Shown here piece by piece: positions 32,423 to 40,593 of a stretch of DNA of 64,000 nt. A model generated the notes under the pieces. That model had not been told where the DNA came from. It worked only from the letters and a program-made list of their open reading frames with translations, and made no database searches. Source of the DNA: Streptomyces sp. Alt3 (lineage in GTDB: Bacteria; Actinomycetota; Actinomycetes; Streptomycetales; Streptomycetaceae); the NCBI RefSeq assembly GCF_030719215.1, contig NZ_CP120983.1, forward strand, positions 1,860,001 through 1,924,000, written 5' to 3'. Position numbers and translations under genes: made by a program. How positions within the stretch are numbered: position 1 is the first letter of the stretch; each line of letters opens with the position of its first letter.

Positions 32423-32653
32423 ATGACTGAGAACCCTCACGCCTCGGCCCCGCGGATCACCGTCCTGCCCGTTCAGCCCGGGGATCCGCCCTTCCGCGTG
32501 GTGGAGATCGACGGAGAGGTCATCGGGAGCGCGACCGCCATGACGGACGTGCTGATCGCCGCCGCGACGGCCGGGATCCCGGTCCACGACCTCGACGACC
32601 CGGCCGCGGTCCGCTGGGTGGGGGGCGGCAAGCTCAGCTGGAAACCGCACTGA
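32423..32653 (+). CDS. Small conserved hypothetical protein
   Basis: 76 residues, MTENPHASAP then ITVLPVQPGDPPFRVVEIDGE and a short helix DVLIAAATAGIPVHDLD, ending VRWVGGGKLSWKPH. The composition and strand-strand-helix order suggest a compact soluble domain. ATG 32423 is favoured because third-position GC bias begins there, while upstream sequence is AT-rich and non-coding. I recall similar short proteins in Streptomyces but no function. The AT-rich region upstream should contain its promoter. Confidence 0.68.
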   Translation: MTENPHASAPRITVLPVQPGDPPFRVVEIDGEVIGSATAMTDVLIAAATAGIPVHDLDDPAAVRWVGGGKLSWKPH

Positions 32654-32805
32654 GTGGCCCAGGGGCCCGCCCGGGGGCCGCCGGGGGCTCCGGGCCGGCC
32701 GTCCTCCGGGGCCCTGACCCGGCCGTCAGGCCACGGACGGAGGCGTCGCGGCTGCCGGGACCCTCAGCAGGCCGAGAGCGGTGTCCGAGGTCCGCGTCGA
32801 GAGAG

Positions 32806-33339
32806 GTGATCCGGCGGGCGGACAACAGGATGGGCACTCCGCCCGGGACCGCGGTGACCGGTGCGGCCGGCCTGATGGTGCGGGGCGTCACGGCACATCG
32901 CTTCGTCACCGGAGGCTCCCCGGTCGTGCCGGGGCGGGCGACGCCGGTCCACTCGGCGTCCGGTAGGCCCGGGACAGGAGCTGACGCGGTTGACCAGGCC
33001 CCGGGGAGCCACGGACATCGGGCTCACCTCCACAGAGGAGAACGCGGAGTCGGCCCGGCGCGGCGGTGCGGACCACGTCGTCGTGTCCACCGGGAACGCC
33101 TTCGTGGCACCCGTCGTGGAGCTGACGGGTGCCACGAAGGCGTCCACCGTGTGTTCGACGGCGGCGGCGAGGCCGCCGTCAGGGCGCCGATGGACGTCGT
33201 GCGCCGCCACGGGAAGGCCCTTTCCACCTCGGGGCCCTCACCGGCGCGGACCCGGGCCCGGACATGCGGGAACGCTGATCAGGCGCACCGCGCCGTCGAG
33301 TCCCGGGCCGCCACGGGCGAGCTCCTGCCCGTCCCGTAG
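32806..33339 (+). pseudogene. Frameshifted quinone oxidoreductase/zinc-type alcohol dehydrogenase
   Basis: Recognisable pieces of a medium-chain quinone oxidoreductase run in order over two frames. Frame 1 reads AAGLMVRGVTAH, then VVPGRATPVHSASG (cofactor region). Frame 2 (about 33003-33140) reads GATDIGLTSTEENAESARR, then GADHVVVSTG and FVAPVVELTG. Frame 1 resumes with GVHRVFDGGGEA, MDVVRRHGKAL, and the C-terminal AHRAVESRAATGELLPVP before the TAG at 33337. About 50 residues between the last two blocks are missing, and the N-terminal third is gone. Two compensating frameshifts plus deletions mark it as decayed. Confidence 0.7.
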
Positions 33340-33393
33340 GAACGTCCGGGCGCGCCTGTCCCGCGGCGGTGAGCGGCGGGACGGCCCCTCAGG

Positions 33394-33585
33394 TCAGCCC
33401 AGGATCCGGATGGCGAGGGCGGGGCAGACGGCTGCGGCCTGCTCGACGTCGTCGGCACGGTCCGACGACGGGTTGGGGTCGAGCAGTACGGCGATTCCGT
33501 CGTCGTCCTGGTCGAACACATCGTCCGCGGCGACGACACACTGCCCTGACGCCACGCACTTGTCCTGGTCGAGAATCACTTTCAT
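33394..33585 (-). CDS. Ferredoxin, [3Fe-4S]-type
   Basis: 63-residue small iron-sulfur protein: MKVILDQDKCVASGQCVVAADDVF and then AAAVCPALAIRI. The cysteine pattern C-x5-C...C-P, with the second Cys of a [4Fe-4S] set replaced (C-V-A-S-G-Q-C), is that of [3Fe-4S] ferredoxins that serve bacterial P450s. It lies 53 bp after the CYP105-type gene and, with the reductase upstream, gives a complete electron-transfer chain. ATG 33585 has GGAG just upstream. Confidence 0.92.
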   Translation of the reverse strand: MKVILDQDKCVASGQCVVAADDVFDQDDDGIAVLLDPNPSSDRADDVEQAAAVCPALAIRILG

Positions 33586-33638
33586 GGGCACTCCTTCGTC
33601 GTGATGTCCGCTGTGGGGTGGGGCGGGTGCCCGGGAGG

Positions 33639-34862
33639 TCACCAGGCCACGGGCAGTTCGTACACGCCGTACACGGACCCGTCGTGCTTGAAGGAGAGGT
33701 CCTCCAGGCCGGCGTCCAGGCGGAGGGTCGGGATGCGCCGGTAGAGGGTGCTGTAGACGACCTGGAGTTCCATGCGGGCCAGGGGCTGTCCCAGGCACTG
33801 GTGCACTCCGAAACCGAAGGCGACGTGACGCCGTGCGTCCCGCCCGATGTCGAGCCGGTCGGGGTCGGCGAAGACATCGGGGTCACGGTTGCCGATGTCG
33901 TTGGGCACGATGATCCCCTCGCCGGCCCGGATGACCTCGCCGCCGATCTCGATGTCCTCGACGGCCACGCGACGGCGGCCCCCGTGGGTGATGTTGAGAT
34001 AGCGCAGCAGCTCCTCGACGGCGCCGGCGACCGTCTTCGGGTCGTCGGAGTCGCGGAGCAGGGTGAGCTGGTCGGGGTGCTCGAGCAGGGCGAGGGTGCC
34101 CAGAGCGATCATGTTGGCGGTGGTCTCGTGTCCGGCGAGCAGGAGGAGCACGCCCATCTCCGCCGCCTGACGGCGGGACAGTTCCCCGGCCCCGACGCGG
34201 GCGCCGAGCCCTGAAAGGAGGTCGTCGGCGGGCCGGGCGATCTTGTCGCCCATCAGCTCGTCCAGGTAGCCGATCAGGTTGGCGTGGGCCGCGCCCCGCT
34301 CCTCGGGTGCCGCGCTGCGGCTGATGAGGGTCTTGCTGTTCTCCTGGAAGAAGTCGTGGTCGGCGTAGGGAACCCCGAGCAGTTCGCAGATCACGAGCGA
34401 CGGGACCGGGAGGGCGAAGGCCTGGACGAGGTCGGCCTGTGGGGGGCCCGCCAGCATGTCGTCGATCAGACCGTCCACGATCTTCTGGACGGCCGGGCGC
34501 ATCGCCTCGACCCGCTTGATCGTGAAGGGGGCCGTGACCATGCGCCGCTGACGGGCGTGTTCGGGGTCGTCCATGAGGATGAAGCTGAAGCTCGACCCCC
34601 GCACCGGCGCGGAACTGGGGTAGCCGGGGCGGGTGATGTCCGCGCTGGTCCTCGGGTCTGACAGGAGGGCGCGCTGTTCGGTGTAGCGGGTGACCAGCCA
34701 GGGTGTGGTCCCGTCCCACAGCCGGACCTTCCTGAGCGACCCCTGCTCCTGTTCCTCCTTCAGGGCGGGCGGCGGGTCGAACGGGCAGCCCGCGGCCCTG
34801 GGCATCGGGAATTCCGGGGCCGAGGGCGCGTGCGCCCCTCCCGTGCTTACCGTGCTGGTCAT
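33639..34862 (-). CDS. Cytochrome P450, CYP105-like
   Basis: 407-residue soluble P450. It has the I-helix LLLLAGHETTANMIAL, K-helix ExxR in AVEELLRYLNITHGGRRR, the heme loop FGFGVHQCLGQPLARMELQVV and the FSFILMDDPEHARQRRMVTAPFT region. It also has the N-terminal FPMPRAAGCPFDPPPAL typical of CYP105 enzymes, which hydroxylate many xenobiotics and macrolides. It sits between a ferredoxin reductase (48 bp upstream) and a ferredoxin (53 bp downstream) and behind a TetR regulator. The operon looks like an inducible, self-sufficient oxidation unit. The substrate is unknown. Confidence 0.93.
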   Translation of the reverse strand: MTSTVSTGGAHAPSAPEFPMPRAAGCPFDPPPALKEEQEQGSLRKVRLWDGTTPWLVTRYTEQRALLSDPRTSADITRPGYPSSAPVRGSSFSFILMDDPEHARQRRMVTAPFTIKRVEAMRPAVQKIVDGLIDDMLAGPPQADLVQAFALPVPSLVICELLGVPYADHDFFQENSKTLISRSAAPEERGAAHANLIGYLDELMGDKIARPADDLLSGLGARVGAGELSRRQAAEMGVLLLLAGHETTANMIALGTLALLEHPDQLTLLRDSDDPKTVAGAVEELLRYLNITHGGRRRVAVEDIEIGGEVIRAGEGIIVPNDIGNRDPDVFADPDRLDIGRDARRHVAFGFGVHQCLGQPLARMELQVVYSTLYRRIPTLRLDAGLEDLSFKHDGSVYGVYELPVAW

Positions 34863-34910
34863 CGATTCCTCACTTCGTCGTGCGGGTGGCTGACGTGCCG
34901 TCGGCCGTGG

Positions 34911-36095
34911 TCACGGCGCGGACGGTTCGAGGGTCGGGGCCGGGCCGCCGATCTCCTGGCGGCGCAGTCGCGCCTGCTTGGGCATGCTCCAGCCGAGAAC
35001 GCCCGTGACCTTGCCGTCGCGCTCGTAGCGGGCGACGAAACGCCCGGTCTCCGGATCGCCCTCCACCACGGTCACGTCGGCGTCCGGCCCGAGCCGGCCG
35101 TGGGCCTGGATGCGGGCGTCGAACTGATCGGTCCAGAAGTAGGGCACGGGGACGTAGGGCCGGTCGGCGCCGAGGATGTTGTCGGCGACGGCGACGGCCT
35201 GCTCGGTGGCGTTCGTACGGTTCTCCAGGCGCATGGGGGCGTCGAAGAGCTCGTGGTGCCAGGCGGCCACGTCGCCGACGGCGTAGATTCCCTCCGCCGC
35301 CCGGCAGCGGGAGTCGCAGACGAGTCCGTTCCCGACGCGCAGCCCGCTGTCCGCCAGCCAGCCGGTGGCGGGGTCTCCCCCGATGGCGACGGCCACCACG
35401 TCGGCGGGCAGCACCTCGTCGGTGTCCAGGCGCACCCCGGTGACCCGGCCCTCCGCGGTGGTCGGTCCGGTGACCGCGTGGCCCAGCCGCAGGTGCACAC
35501 CGTGCCCGGTGTGCAGCGCGGCGAGCAGTTCGGACACCACGGGTCCGAACTGGGTGAGCATGGGCCCCGGCCGGGGGCCTGCCAGGGTGACGTCCAGGCC
35601 CATGGAGCGCGCGGTGGCGGCGATCTCGCAGCCGAGCACCCCTTCGCCGACCACGACGAGCCGCCGCGCGGCCAGCAGTGCGGACCGCAGCGCGAGGGCG
35701 TCGTCGAGCGTCCTCAGTACGTGCACGCCCTCGGCGTCGGTGCCGGGCAGGGTCCTCGCCCGTAGTCCGGTGGCGACGACGACGGCGTCGGCGCTCAGTT
35801 CACGCCCGGACGCGGTACGCACCGTCCGTGTCGGGGGATCGAGGTGGACCGCCGGGTCACCGAGGAGCAGTTCGGCGTCCAGGGCCGCCAGCAATTCGGG
35901 GGTCCGCAGCCGGGTGGTGTCGGGGGTCCTGCTGCCGGCCAGGATCTGCTTGGAGAGGGGAGGGCGGTCGTAGGGCGGGTGCGGTTCGTCGCCGAGCAGC
36001 GTCAGCGTGCCGCTGAAGCCCTTGCGGCGCAGCGCCTCCGCGGTCGCCAGCCCGGCGGCGGACGCGCCGACGACGAGAACGCGGGAGGGGGTCAT
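34911..36095 (-). CDS. NAD(P)H:ferredoxin reductase (FAD-dependent)
   Basis: 394-residue pyridine nucleotide-disulfide family flavoprotein. It has the FAD motif VLVVGASAAGLATAEALRRKGF, PPYDRPPLSKQIL (typical of ferredoxin/rubredoxin reductases), the NAD-binding LVVVGEGVLGCEIAATARSMGLDVTL and GIYAVGDVAAWHH near residue 270. It passes electrons from NAD(P)H to the small ferredoxin encoded two genes downstream for the P450. The second motif reads GEGVLG instead of GxGxxG/A with Gly at the second site, a mild variation. It follows the TetR gene by 95 bp. Confidence 0.92.
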   Translation of the reverse strand: MTPSRVLVVGASAAGLATAEALRRKGFSGTLTLLGDEPHPPYDRPPLSKQILAGSRTPDTTRLRTPELLAALDAELLLGDPAVHLDPPTRTVRTASGRELSADAVVVATGLRARTLPGTDAEGVHVLRTLDDALALRSALLAARRLVVVGEGVLGCEIAATARSMGLDVTLAGPRPGPMLTQFGPVVSELLAALHTGHGVHLRLGHAVTGPTTAEGRVTGVRLDTDEVLPADVVAVAIGGDPATGWLADSGLRVGNGLVCDSRCRAAEGIYAVGDVAAWHHELFDAPMRLENRTNATEQAVAVADNILGADRPYVPVPYFWTDQFDARIQAHGRLGPDADVTVVEGDPETGRFVARYERDGKVTGVLGWSMPKQARLRRQEIGGPAPTLEPSAP

Positions 36096-36190
36096 GGAGC
36101 CTCTGTTCTCGGCTCGGGACAGCCCGGATCGGGGCGCCGGAGCTCAGGTGGGGGACATGGTGGTCGGGCCGTCGGTGAAGCCGGGAGAGG

Positions 36191-36838
36191 TCAGCGGCGG
36201 GGCGTGACCGGTGCCGTCCAGAGTCCGACGACTGCGTCGATCAGGCCGGTGGCGGTGTCGTGCCAGTTCGCGCGTGGTGTGGAGGCGTTCGCGGCGAGAG
36301 CGCGTTCACGCTCCGCGCAGGTGTGGAGGATCAGGTTGGTCGACATGGCGGCCCGCTCGACGTGGACCTCGGCAGGCAGGTCGGGCAGGCAGCGGTTGAG
36401 CCCTTCGAGGGTCCGCAGGGTCGGCGGGCAGGCGAGCGACTCCTCGGCCATGATGTCCTGCAGCGCGGGGTCGGTCATGACCTGGGCGCAGAACCGCGCG
36501 AACCAGGTGGGGCTGCCGAGGGCGGCCAGATGCCGGGTGGTGGGCCGCACCAGGCAGCCCACCCACTCCCCTATGTCCGACGGATCCTGGATCAGTGCAA
36601 GTTGGCGTTCGCGGGTCTCCTCGATCTGCCGGCTGTGCTTCCGGGCGATCGCGCGCACCAGGTCGGCCTTCGTCCCGAAGTGGTATCCGACCGCCGCGTT
36701 GTTGCCCTGCTCCGCCGCCTCGCTGACCCGGCGGTTGGAGACCGCGTACACACCGTGCTCGGCGAACAGCCGCTCGGCGGCTTGCAGGATCCGGTCCCTG
36801 GTCCCGCCGGCCTGCTCGGTCCGCACCGTGCGTTCCAT
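36191..36838 (-). CDS. TetR-family transcriptional regulator
   Basis: 215 residues. The N-terminal helix-turn-helix is RDRILQAAERLFAEHGVYAVSNRRVSEAAEQGNNAAVGYHFGTKADLVRAI, and the rest is an all-helical ligand domain. Start ATG 36838 (MERTVRTEQAGG) is chosen because the longer frame adds Pro/Arg-rich sequence overlapping the promoter. First in the reductase/P450/ferredoxin set, it is probably its repressor and self-regulator. The dyad AGCAGT-N6-ACTGCT lies 57 bp upstream of the start. Confidence 0.9.
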   Translation of the reverse strand: MERTVRTEQAGGTRDRILQAAERLFAEHGVYAVSNRRVSEAAEQGNNAAVGYHFGTKADLVRAIARKHSRQIEETRERQLALIQDPSDIGEWVGCLVRPTTRHLAALGSPTWFARFCAQVMTDPALQDIMAEESLACPPTLRTLEGLNRCLPDLPAEVHVERAAMSTNLILHTCAERERALAANASTPRANWHDTATGLIDAVVGLWTAPVTPRR

Positions 36839-36894
36839 TCGCCTGCTCCTCGGTCGAACGCGTCTCGGAGGTCCAGGCAATCCGGCCCCGGCAC

Positions 36895-36912
36895 AGCAGT
36901 CAAGCAACTGCT
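36895..36912 (-). promoter_or_regulatory. Candidate TetR operator
   Basis: Perfect dyad AGCAGT-CAAGCA-ACTGCT. On the minus strand it contains TTGACT, a plausible -35 for the TetR-reductase-P450-ferredoxin transcript. The rest of 36913-37165 is GC-rich with no gene I can support. Confidence 0.55.
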
Positions 36913-37178
36913 TTAAAGATGGCCGAGATGGTCACACATGCATCACCTGAGGGCTCCGGGCTTCCTCGGAGCACCTGCCACCTGCGGCGACACAGGCCGT
37001 GGGCGACGACGGGCCGGCTCCGCGCCGGGCCGACGCGCACCGCACGTGGCCCTTGGGCAGCGGGTCCTGCGGCTCGGGCCCGGGAACGGAGTTGGCGCAA
37101 AGGTGATCAGGCCGCCCCTGCGCGGGAGCGGGCGCGCGTGGTGAGGACCGCGCGCGCGTTCCACATATGGTGTCGCCC

Positions 37179-37574
37179 ATGAAGTCCTACACCATCGGCC
37201 AGGCGGCACGTCTTCTCGGCGTGAGCCCGGACACCGCCCGTCGCTGGGCGGATGCCGGCCGGGTCGCGACCCATCGTGACGAGAGCGGGCGCCGCCTCAT
37301 CGACGGCCGTGACCTGGCGGCGTTCTCCGTCGAGGTCGCACAGGCCGGCTCCGGCGAGGAGGAGACCTCCTACACCTCGGCGCGGAACGCCTTTCCCGGC
37401 ATCGTCACCGCGGTGAAGCTCGGTGACGTCGCCGCGCAGGTCGAGATCCAGGCAGGACCGCACCGCCTCGTGTCGCTGCTGACCCGGGAGGCCGTGGAGG
37501 AGCTGGGGCTGGAGGTCGGCATGCGGGCGACGGCCCGCGTGAAGTCGACCAGCGTGCACATCGACCGCGCCTGA
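37179..37574 (+). CDS. Helix-turn-helix and TOBE (molybdopterin-binding) regulator
   Basis: 131-residue protein. The N-terminal MerR-like excisionase-type helix-turn-helix is YTIGQAARLLGVSPDTARRWADAGRVATHRDESGRRLIDGRDLAAF. The C-terminal Mop/TOBE domain is SARNAFPGIVTAVKLGDVAAQVEIQAGPHRLVSLLTREAVEELGLEVGMRATARVKSTSVHI, which binds molybdate or tungstate. ATG 37179 is likely used without a leader: TATGGT at 37166-37171 is placed 7 bp before it like a -10. An ATG at 37167 is the alternative. No molybdate transporter gene is in view, so the target is elsewhere. Confidence 0.85.
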   Translation: MKSYTIGQAARLLGVSPDTARRWADAGRVATHRDESGRRLIDGRDLAAFSVEVAQAGSGEEETSYTSARNAFPGIVTAVKLGDVAAQVEIQAGPHRLVSLLTREAVEELGLEVGMRATARVKSTSVHIDRA

Positions 37575-37580
37575 CGCCCG

Positions 37581-38033
37581 TCAGTCCATCAGCCCTGCGG
37601 CGACCGTCGCCCCCAGCTCCCAGCACGCCTCGGTGTCGGCCTTGCCCGGCTCGCCGGTGACGGTCACCGCGTCGGCCGTACGACGCCATCCGAGGCCCGT
37701 CGTGATGGTCTCGATGCCGCGCACGGCCCCGGTGACGTCGTTCCCGCCGTGCACGTAGTAGCCGAAGGGCCGGCCCTTCGTGGTGTCCAGGCACGGGTAG
37801 TAGACCTGGTCGAAGAAGTGCTTCAGCGCGCCGGACATGTAACCGAGGTTCGCCGGGGTGCCGAGCAGATATCCGTCGGCGGCGAGTACGTCGGACGCCG
37901 TGGCGGCGAGCGCGGCCCGCCGCACGACCCGTACGCCTTCGATGTCCTCAGTCGTCGCGCCCGCGACCACCGCCTCGAACAGCGCCTGGCAGTTGGGGGA
38001 CGGGGTGTGATGCACGATCAGCAGAGTGGCCAC
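37581..38033 (-). CDS. Flavodoxin/NADPH-dependent FMN reductase-like protein
   Basis: 150-residue flavodoxin-fold protein: LLIVHHTPSPNCQALFEAVVAGA is the phosphate-loop strand-helix. DGYLLGTPANLGYMSGALKHFFDQVYYPCLDTTKGRPFGYYVHGG contains the FMN-contact loops of WrbA/NADPH-dependent FMN reductase relatives. The start is GTG 38033; a longer frame to 38126 reads low-complexity Arg/Ala sequence. It ends 6 bp from the convergent regulator stop. It is probably a soluble quinone or flavin reductase. Confidence 0.85.
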   Translation of the reverse strand: MATLLIVHHTPSPNCQALFEAVVAGATTEDIEGVRVVRRAALAATASDVLAADGYLLGTPANLGYMSGALKHFFDQVYYPCLDTTKGRPFGYYVHGGNDVTGAVRGIETITTGLGWRRTADAVTVTGEPGKADTEACWELGATVAAGLMD

Positions 38034-38129
38034 ATCCCCGAACCCTGCCGCCCCGGCCCCCCCGGACGCAAACCGCAACGCCCGGGCCGCCCTGCTCCCG
38101 GGCACCCTCCGCCGGGGCAGGGACATGCC

Positions 38130-40403
38130 TCAGCCGGCGGCGCGGAAGCCGCGCAGCCGAAGGCTGTTGCCGACGACGAAGACCGACGAGAAGGCCATGG
38201 CCGCACCCGCGATCATCGGGTTGAGCAGACCGGCCGCGGCGAGCGGGAGGGCCGCCACGTTGTAGGCGAAGGCCCAGAACAGATTCGAGCGGATCGTGCC
38301 CAGCGTCCTGCGGGAGAGCCGGATCGCGTCGGCGGCCACCCGCAGGTCCCCGCGTACGAGCGTCAGGTCACCCGCCTCGATGGCGGCGTCCGTGCCGGTC
38401 CCCATGGCCAGGCCCAGGTCCGCCTGGGCGAGTGCGGCAGCGTCGTTGACACCGTCGCCGACCATGGCGACGCTGCGCCCTTCCGCCTGGAGCCTCCTGA
38501 CGACGTCGGCCTTGTCCTGCGGCATGACCTCGGCGACGACCTCGTCGATGCCGACCTGGGCGGCGACGGACTCGGCGACCGCCTTGTTGTCGCCGGTCAG
38601 CAGGACGGGTGTCAGGCCTAGCGAACGCAGCCGGCGGACCGCCTCGGCACTGGTGTCCTTCACCGCGTCGGCGACCTCCAGGACCGCCCGTGCCTCGCCG
38701 TCCCAGGCCACGGTGATCGCGGTCCTCCCTTCCCTCTCGGCCTCCTCCCTGGCGGACCTGAGCCCTTCGGGAAGCTCGACGGCCCGTTCGCCCAGCAGCT
38801 TCTCGCGGCCGACGAGCACGGCACGGCCGTCCACGACGCCCTGGACGCCGAGGCCGGGAACGTTGGCGAAGTCCTCGGGCACGGGCAGCGTGCCCACCCT
38901 CGCCGCGGCGCCCTCGGCGACCGCCCGGGCGATCGGGTGCTCGGAGGAGTGCTCCAACGCTCCGGCGAGGCGCAGCACTTCGGTCTCGTCCGTGGATCCG
39001 GTGGTGTGGACCTTCAGCAGCGTCATGCGGCCGGTGGTGACGGTGCCCGTCTTGTCGAGGAGGATCGTGTCCGCCTTGCGGGTGTTCTCCAGGACCTCGG
39101 GCCCCTTGATCAGGATGCCGAGCTGGGCCCCGCGGCCGGTGCCGACCAGCAGGGCGGTCGGTGTGGCCAGGCCCAGCGCGCAGGGGCAGGCGATGATCAG
39201 TACGGCGACGGCCGCGGTGAACGCGGCGCTGAGTCCGGCGCCCGAACCGAGCCAGAAGCCGAGTGTCGCGAGCGCCAGCCCCATGACGACGGGCACGAAG
39301 ACCGCGGAGATCCTGTCGGCGAGCCGCTGGGCGGAGGCCTTGCCGCTCTGGGCCTCCTCCACCAGTGCGGCCATCCGGGCCAGCTGGGTGTCGGCACCGA
39401 CCCTGGTGGCCTCGACGACCAGCCGGCCGCCCGCGTTGAGGGTGGCTCCCGTGACGGAGTCCCCGGCGGTGACCTCGACGGGCACCGACTCGCCGGTGAG
39501 CATGGAGACGTCGACGGCGGACGAGCCCTCCACCACCGTGCCGTCCGTGGCGATCTTCTCGCCGGGGCGCACCAGGAAGCGGTCCCCGGCCCGGAGCGCG
39601 GCCGTGGGCAGGGTGATCTCACGGCCGTCACGCAGGACGGTGACCTCCTTGGCGCCCAGCTCCATGAGTGCCTTGAGCGCGGCGCCCGCCTTGCGCTTCG
39701 AGCGGGCCTCGAAGTACCGGCCGGCCAGGATGAAGGCCGTGACGCCGGCGGCGGCCTCCAGATAGATGTTCCCCGCTCCGTCGCTCCGGCCGATGGTGAG
39801 TTCGAAGGGGTGCGTCATGCCCGGTGTGCCCGCGGTCCCGAGGAAGAGCGCCCACAACGACCACAGGAACGCGGCCGACGTACCGACCGAGATGAGGGTG
39901 TCCATGGTGGCGGCGCCGTGCCGGGCGTTGGTCCAGGCGGCGCGGTGGAAGGGCCAGGCGGCGTACGTGACGACCGGCGCGGCCAGCGTGAGGGAAAGCC
40001 ACTGCCAGTACTCGAACTGGAGAGCCGGGACCATCGCCATCGCGATGACCGGCACGGCGAGCACGGCGGCGGTGACGAGCCTCTGGCGCAGGGACCTCAG
40101 CTCGGTGTCGGCGGGCTCGTCCTCGGCCCGGCCGTCGCCCGGGCCGTCGGCGTTCCCGGGCCCGGGGCCGGGCGGGGCGGGTCGCCGGGCGGAGTAGCCG
40201 GTGGCCTCGACCGTGGCGATCAGGTCGTCGACCGACACTTCCCCGGCGTAGGCGACCCTGGCCTTCTCCGTGGCGTAGTTGACGGTGGCCTCGACCCCCT
40301 CCATGCGGTTGAGCTTCTTCTCGATCCGGGCCGCGCACGAAGCACAGGTCATGCCGCCGATGGCGAGCTCGACCCGGGCGGCGCCGGGACTGGTGGGAGT
40401 CAT
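38130..40403 (-). CDS. copA: Copper-exporting P1B-type ATPase
   Basis: 757-residue heavy-metal ATPase. It has the N-terminal HMA domain [17 protein letters not shown] and the membrane Cu site [19 protein letters not shown] holds the phosphorylated Asp, with [12 protein letters not shown] (SEHP), TGESVPVEV and [10 protein letters not shown] also present. Eight membrane segments are expected. The Cys-Pro-Cys motif indicates Cu(I) export. The promoter region contains CsoR-type operators, so it is induced by copper. The N-terminal extension after the HMA is Pro/Gly-rich ([15 protein letters not shown]). Confidence 0.95.
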   Translation of the reverse strand: MTPTSPGAARVELAIGGMTCASCAARIEKKLNRMEGVEATVNYATEKARVAYAGEVSVDDLIATVEATGYSARRPAPPGPGPGNADGPGDGRAEDEPADTELRSLRQRLVTAAVLAVPVIAMAMVPALQFEYWQWLSLTLAAPVVTYAAWPFHRAAWTNARHGAATMDTLISVGTSAAFLWSLWALFLGTAGTPGMTHPFELTIGRSDGAGNIYLEAAAGVTAFILAGRYFEARSKRKAGAALKALMELGAKEVTVLRDGREITLPTAALRAGDRFLVRPGEKIATDGTVVEGSSAVDVSMLTGESVPVEVTAGDSVTGATLNAGGRLVVEATRVGADTQLARMAALVEEAQSGKASAQRLADRISAVFVPVVMGLALATLGFWLGSGAGLSAAFTAAVAVLIIACPCALGLATPTALLVGTGRGAQLGILIKGPEVLENTRKADTILLDKTGTVTTGRMTLLKVHTTGSTDETEVLRLAGALEHSSEHPIARAVAEGAAARVGTLPVPEDFANVPGLGVQGVVDGRAVLVGREKLLGERAVELPEGLRSAREEAEREGRTAITVAWDGEARAVLEVADAVKDTSAEAVRRLRSLGLTPVLLTGDNKAVAESVAAQVGIDEVVAEVMPQDKADVVRRLQAEGRSVAMVGDGVNDAAALAQADLGLAMGTGTDAAIEAGDLTLVRGDLRVAADAIRLSRRTLGTIRSNLFWAFAYNVAALPLAAAGLLNPMIAGAAMAFSSVFVVGNSLRLRGFRAAG

Positions 40404-40432
40404 TTCCTGCTCCTCGTCCGAATGGGACCAAC

Positions 40433-40532
40433 ATACCCCTCACGGGTATCCTCTCCATCTCCAGGCTATACCCCCCGCCCGTATGCATGACAAGCTTCGA
40501 CCGCACCGGCCACACATACCCCCCTTGGGTAT
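40433..40532. promoter_or_regulatory. Three CsoR-type copper operators
   Basis: Three 17-bp sites follow one pattern: ATACCCCTCACGGGTAT (40433-40449), ATACCCCCCGCCCGTAT (40468-40484) and ATACCCCCCTTGGGTAT (40516-40532). CsoR binds such TACCC/GGGTA dyads and releases them when it binds Cu(I). They lie in the 190-bp gap between divergent copA and the His-rich protein gene. Each gene thus has at least one operator near its promoter. csoR itself is not in the window. Confidence 0.85.
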
Positions 40533-40593
40533 ACGCTCAGGGGAATCGGCCCCTCTCGGGCCCTCGCCGGAGAGCACAGGAGCAGGAGCAGTC

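Noticed and set aside
32764..33210. Minus-strand 148-codon frame
   Set aside because: It is antisense to the oxidoreductase remnant and has no recognisable domain; the + strand similarity blocks explain the open frame.
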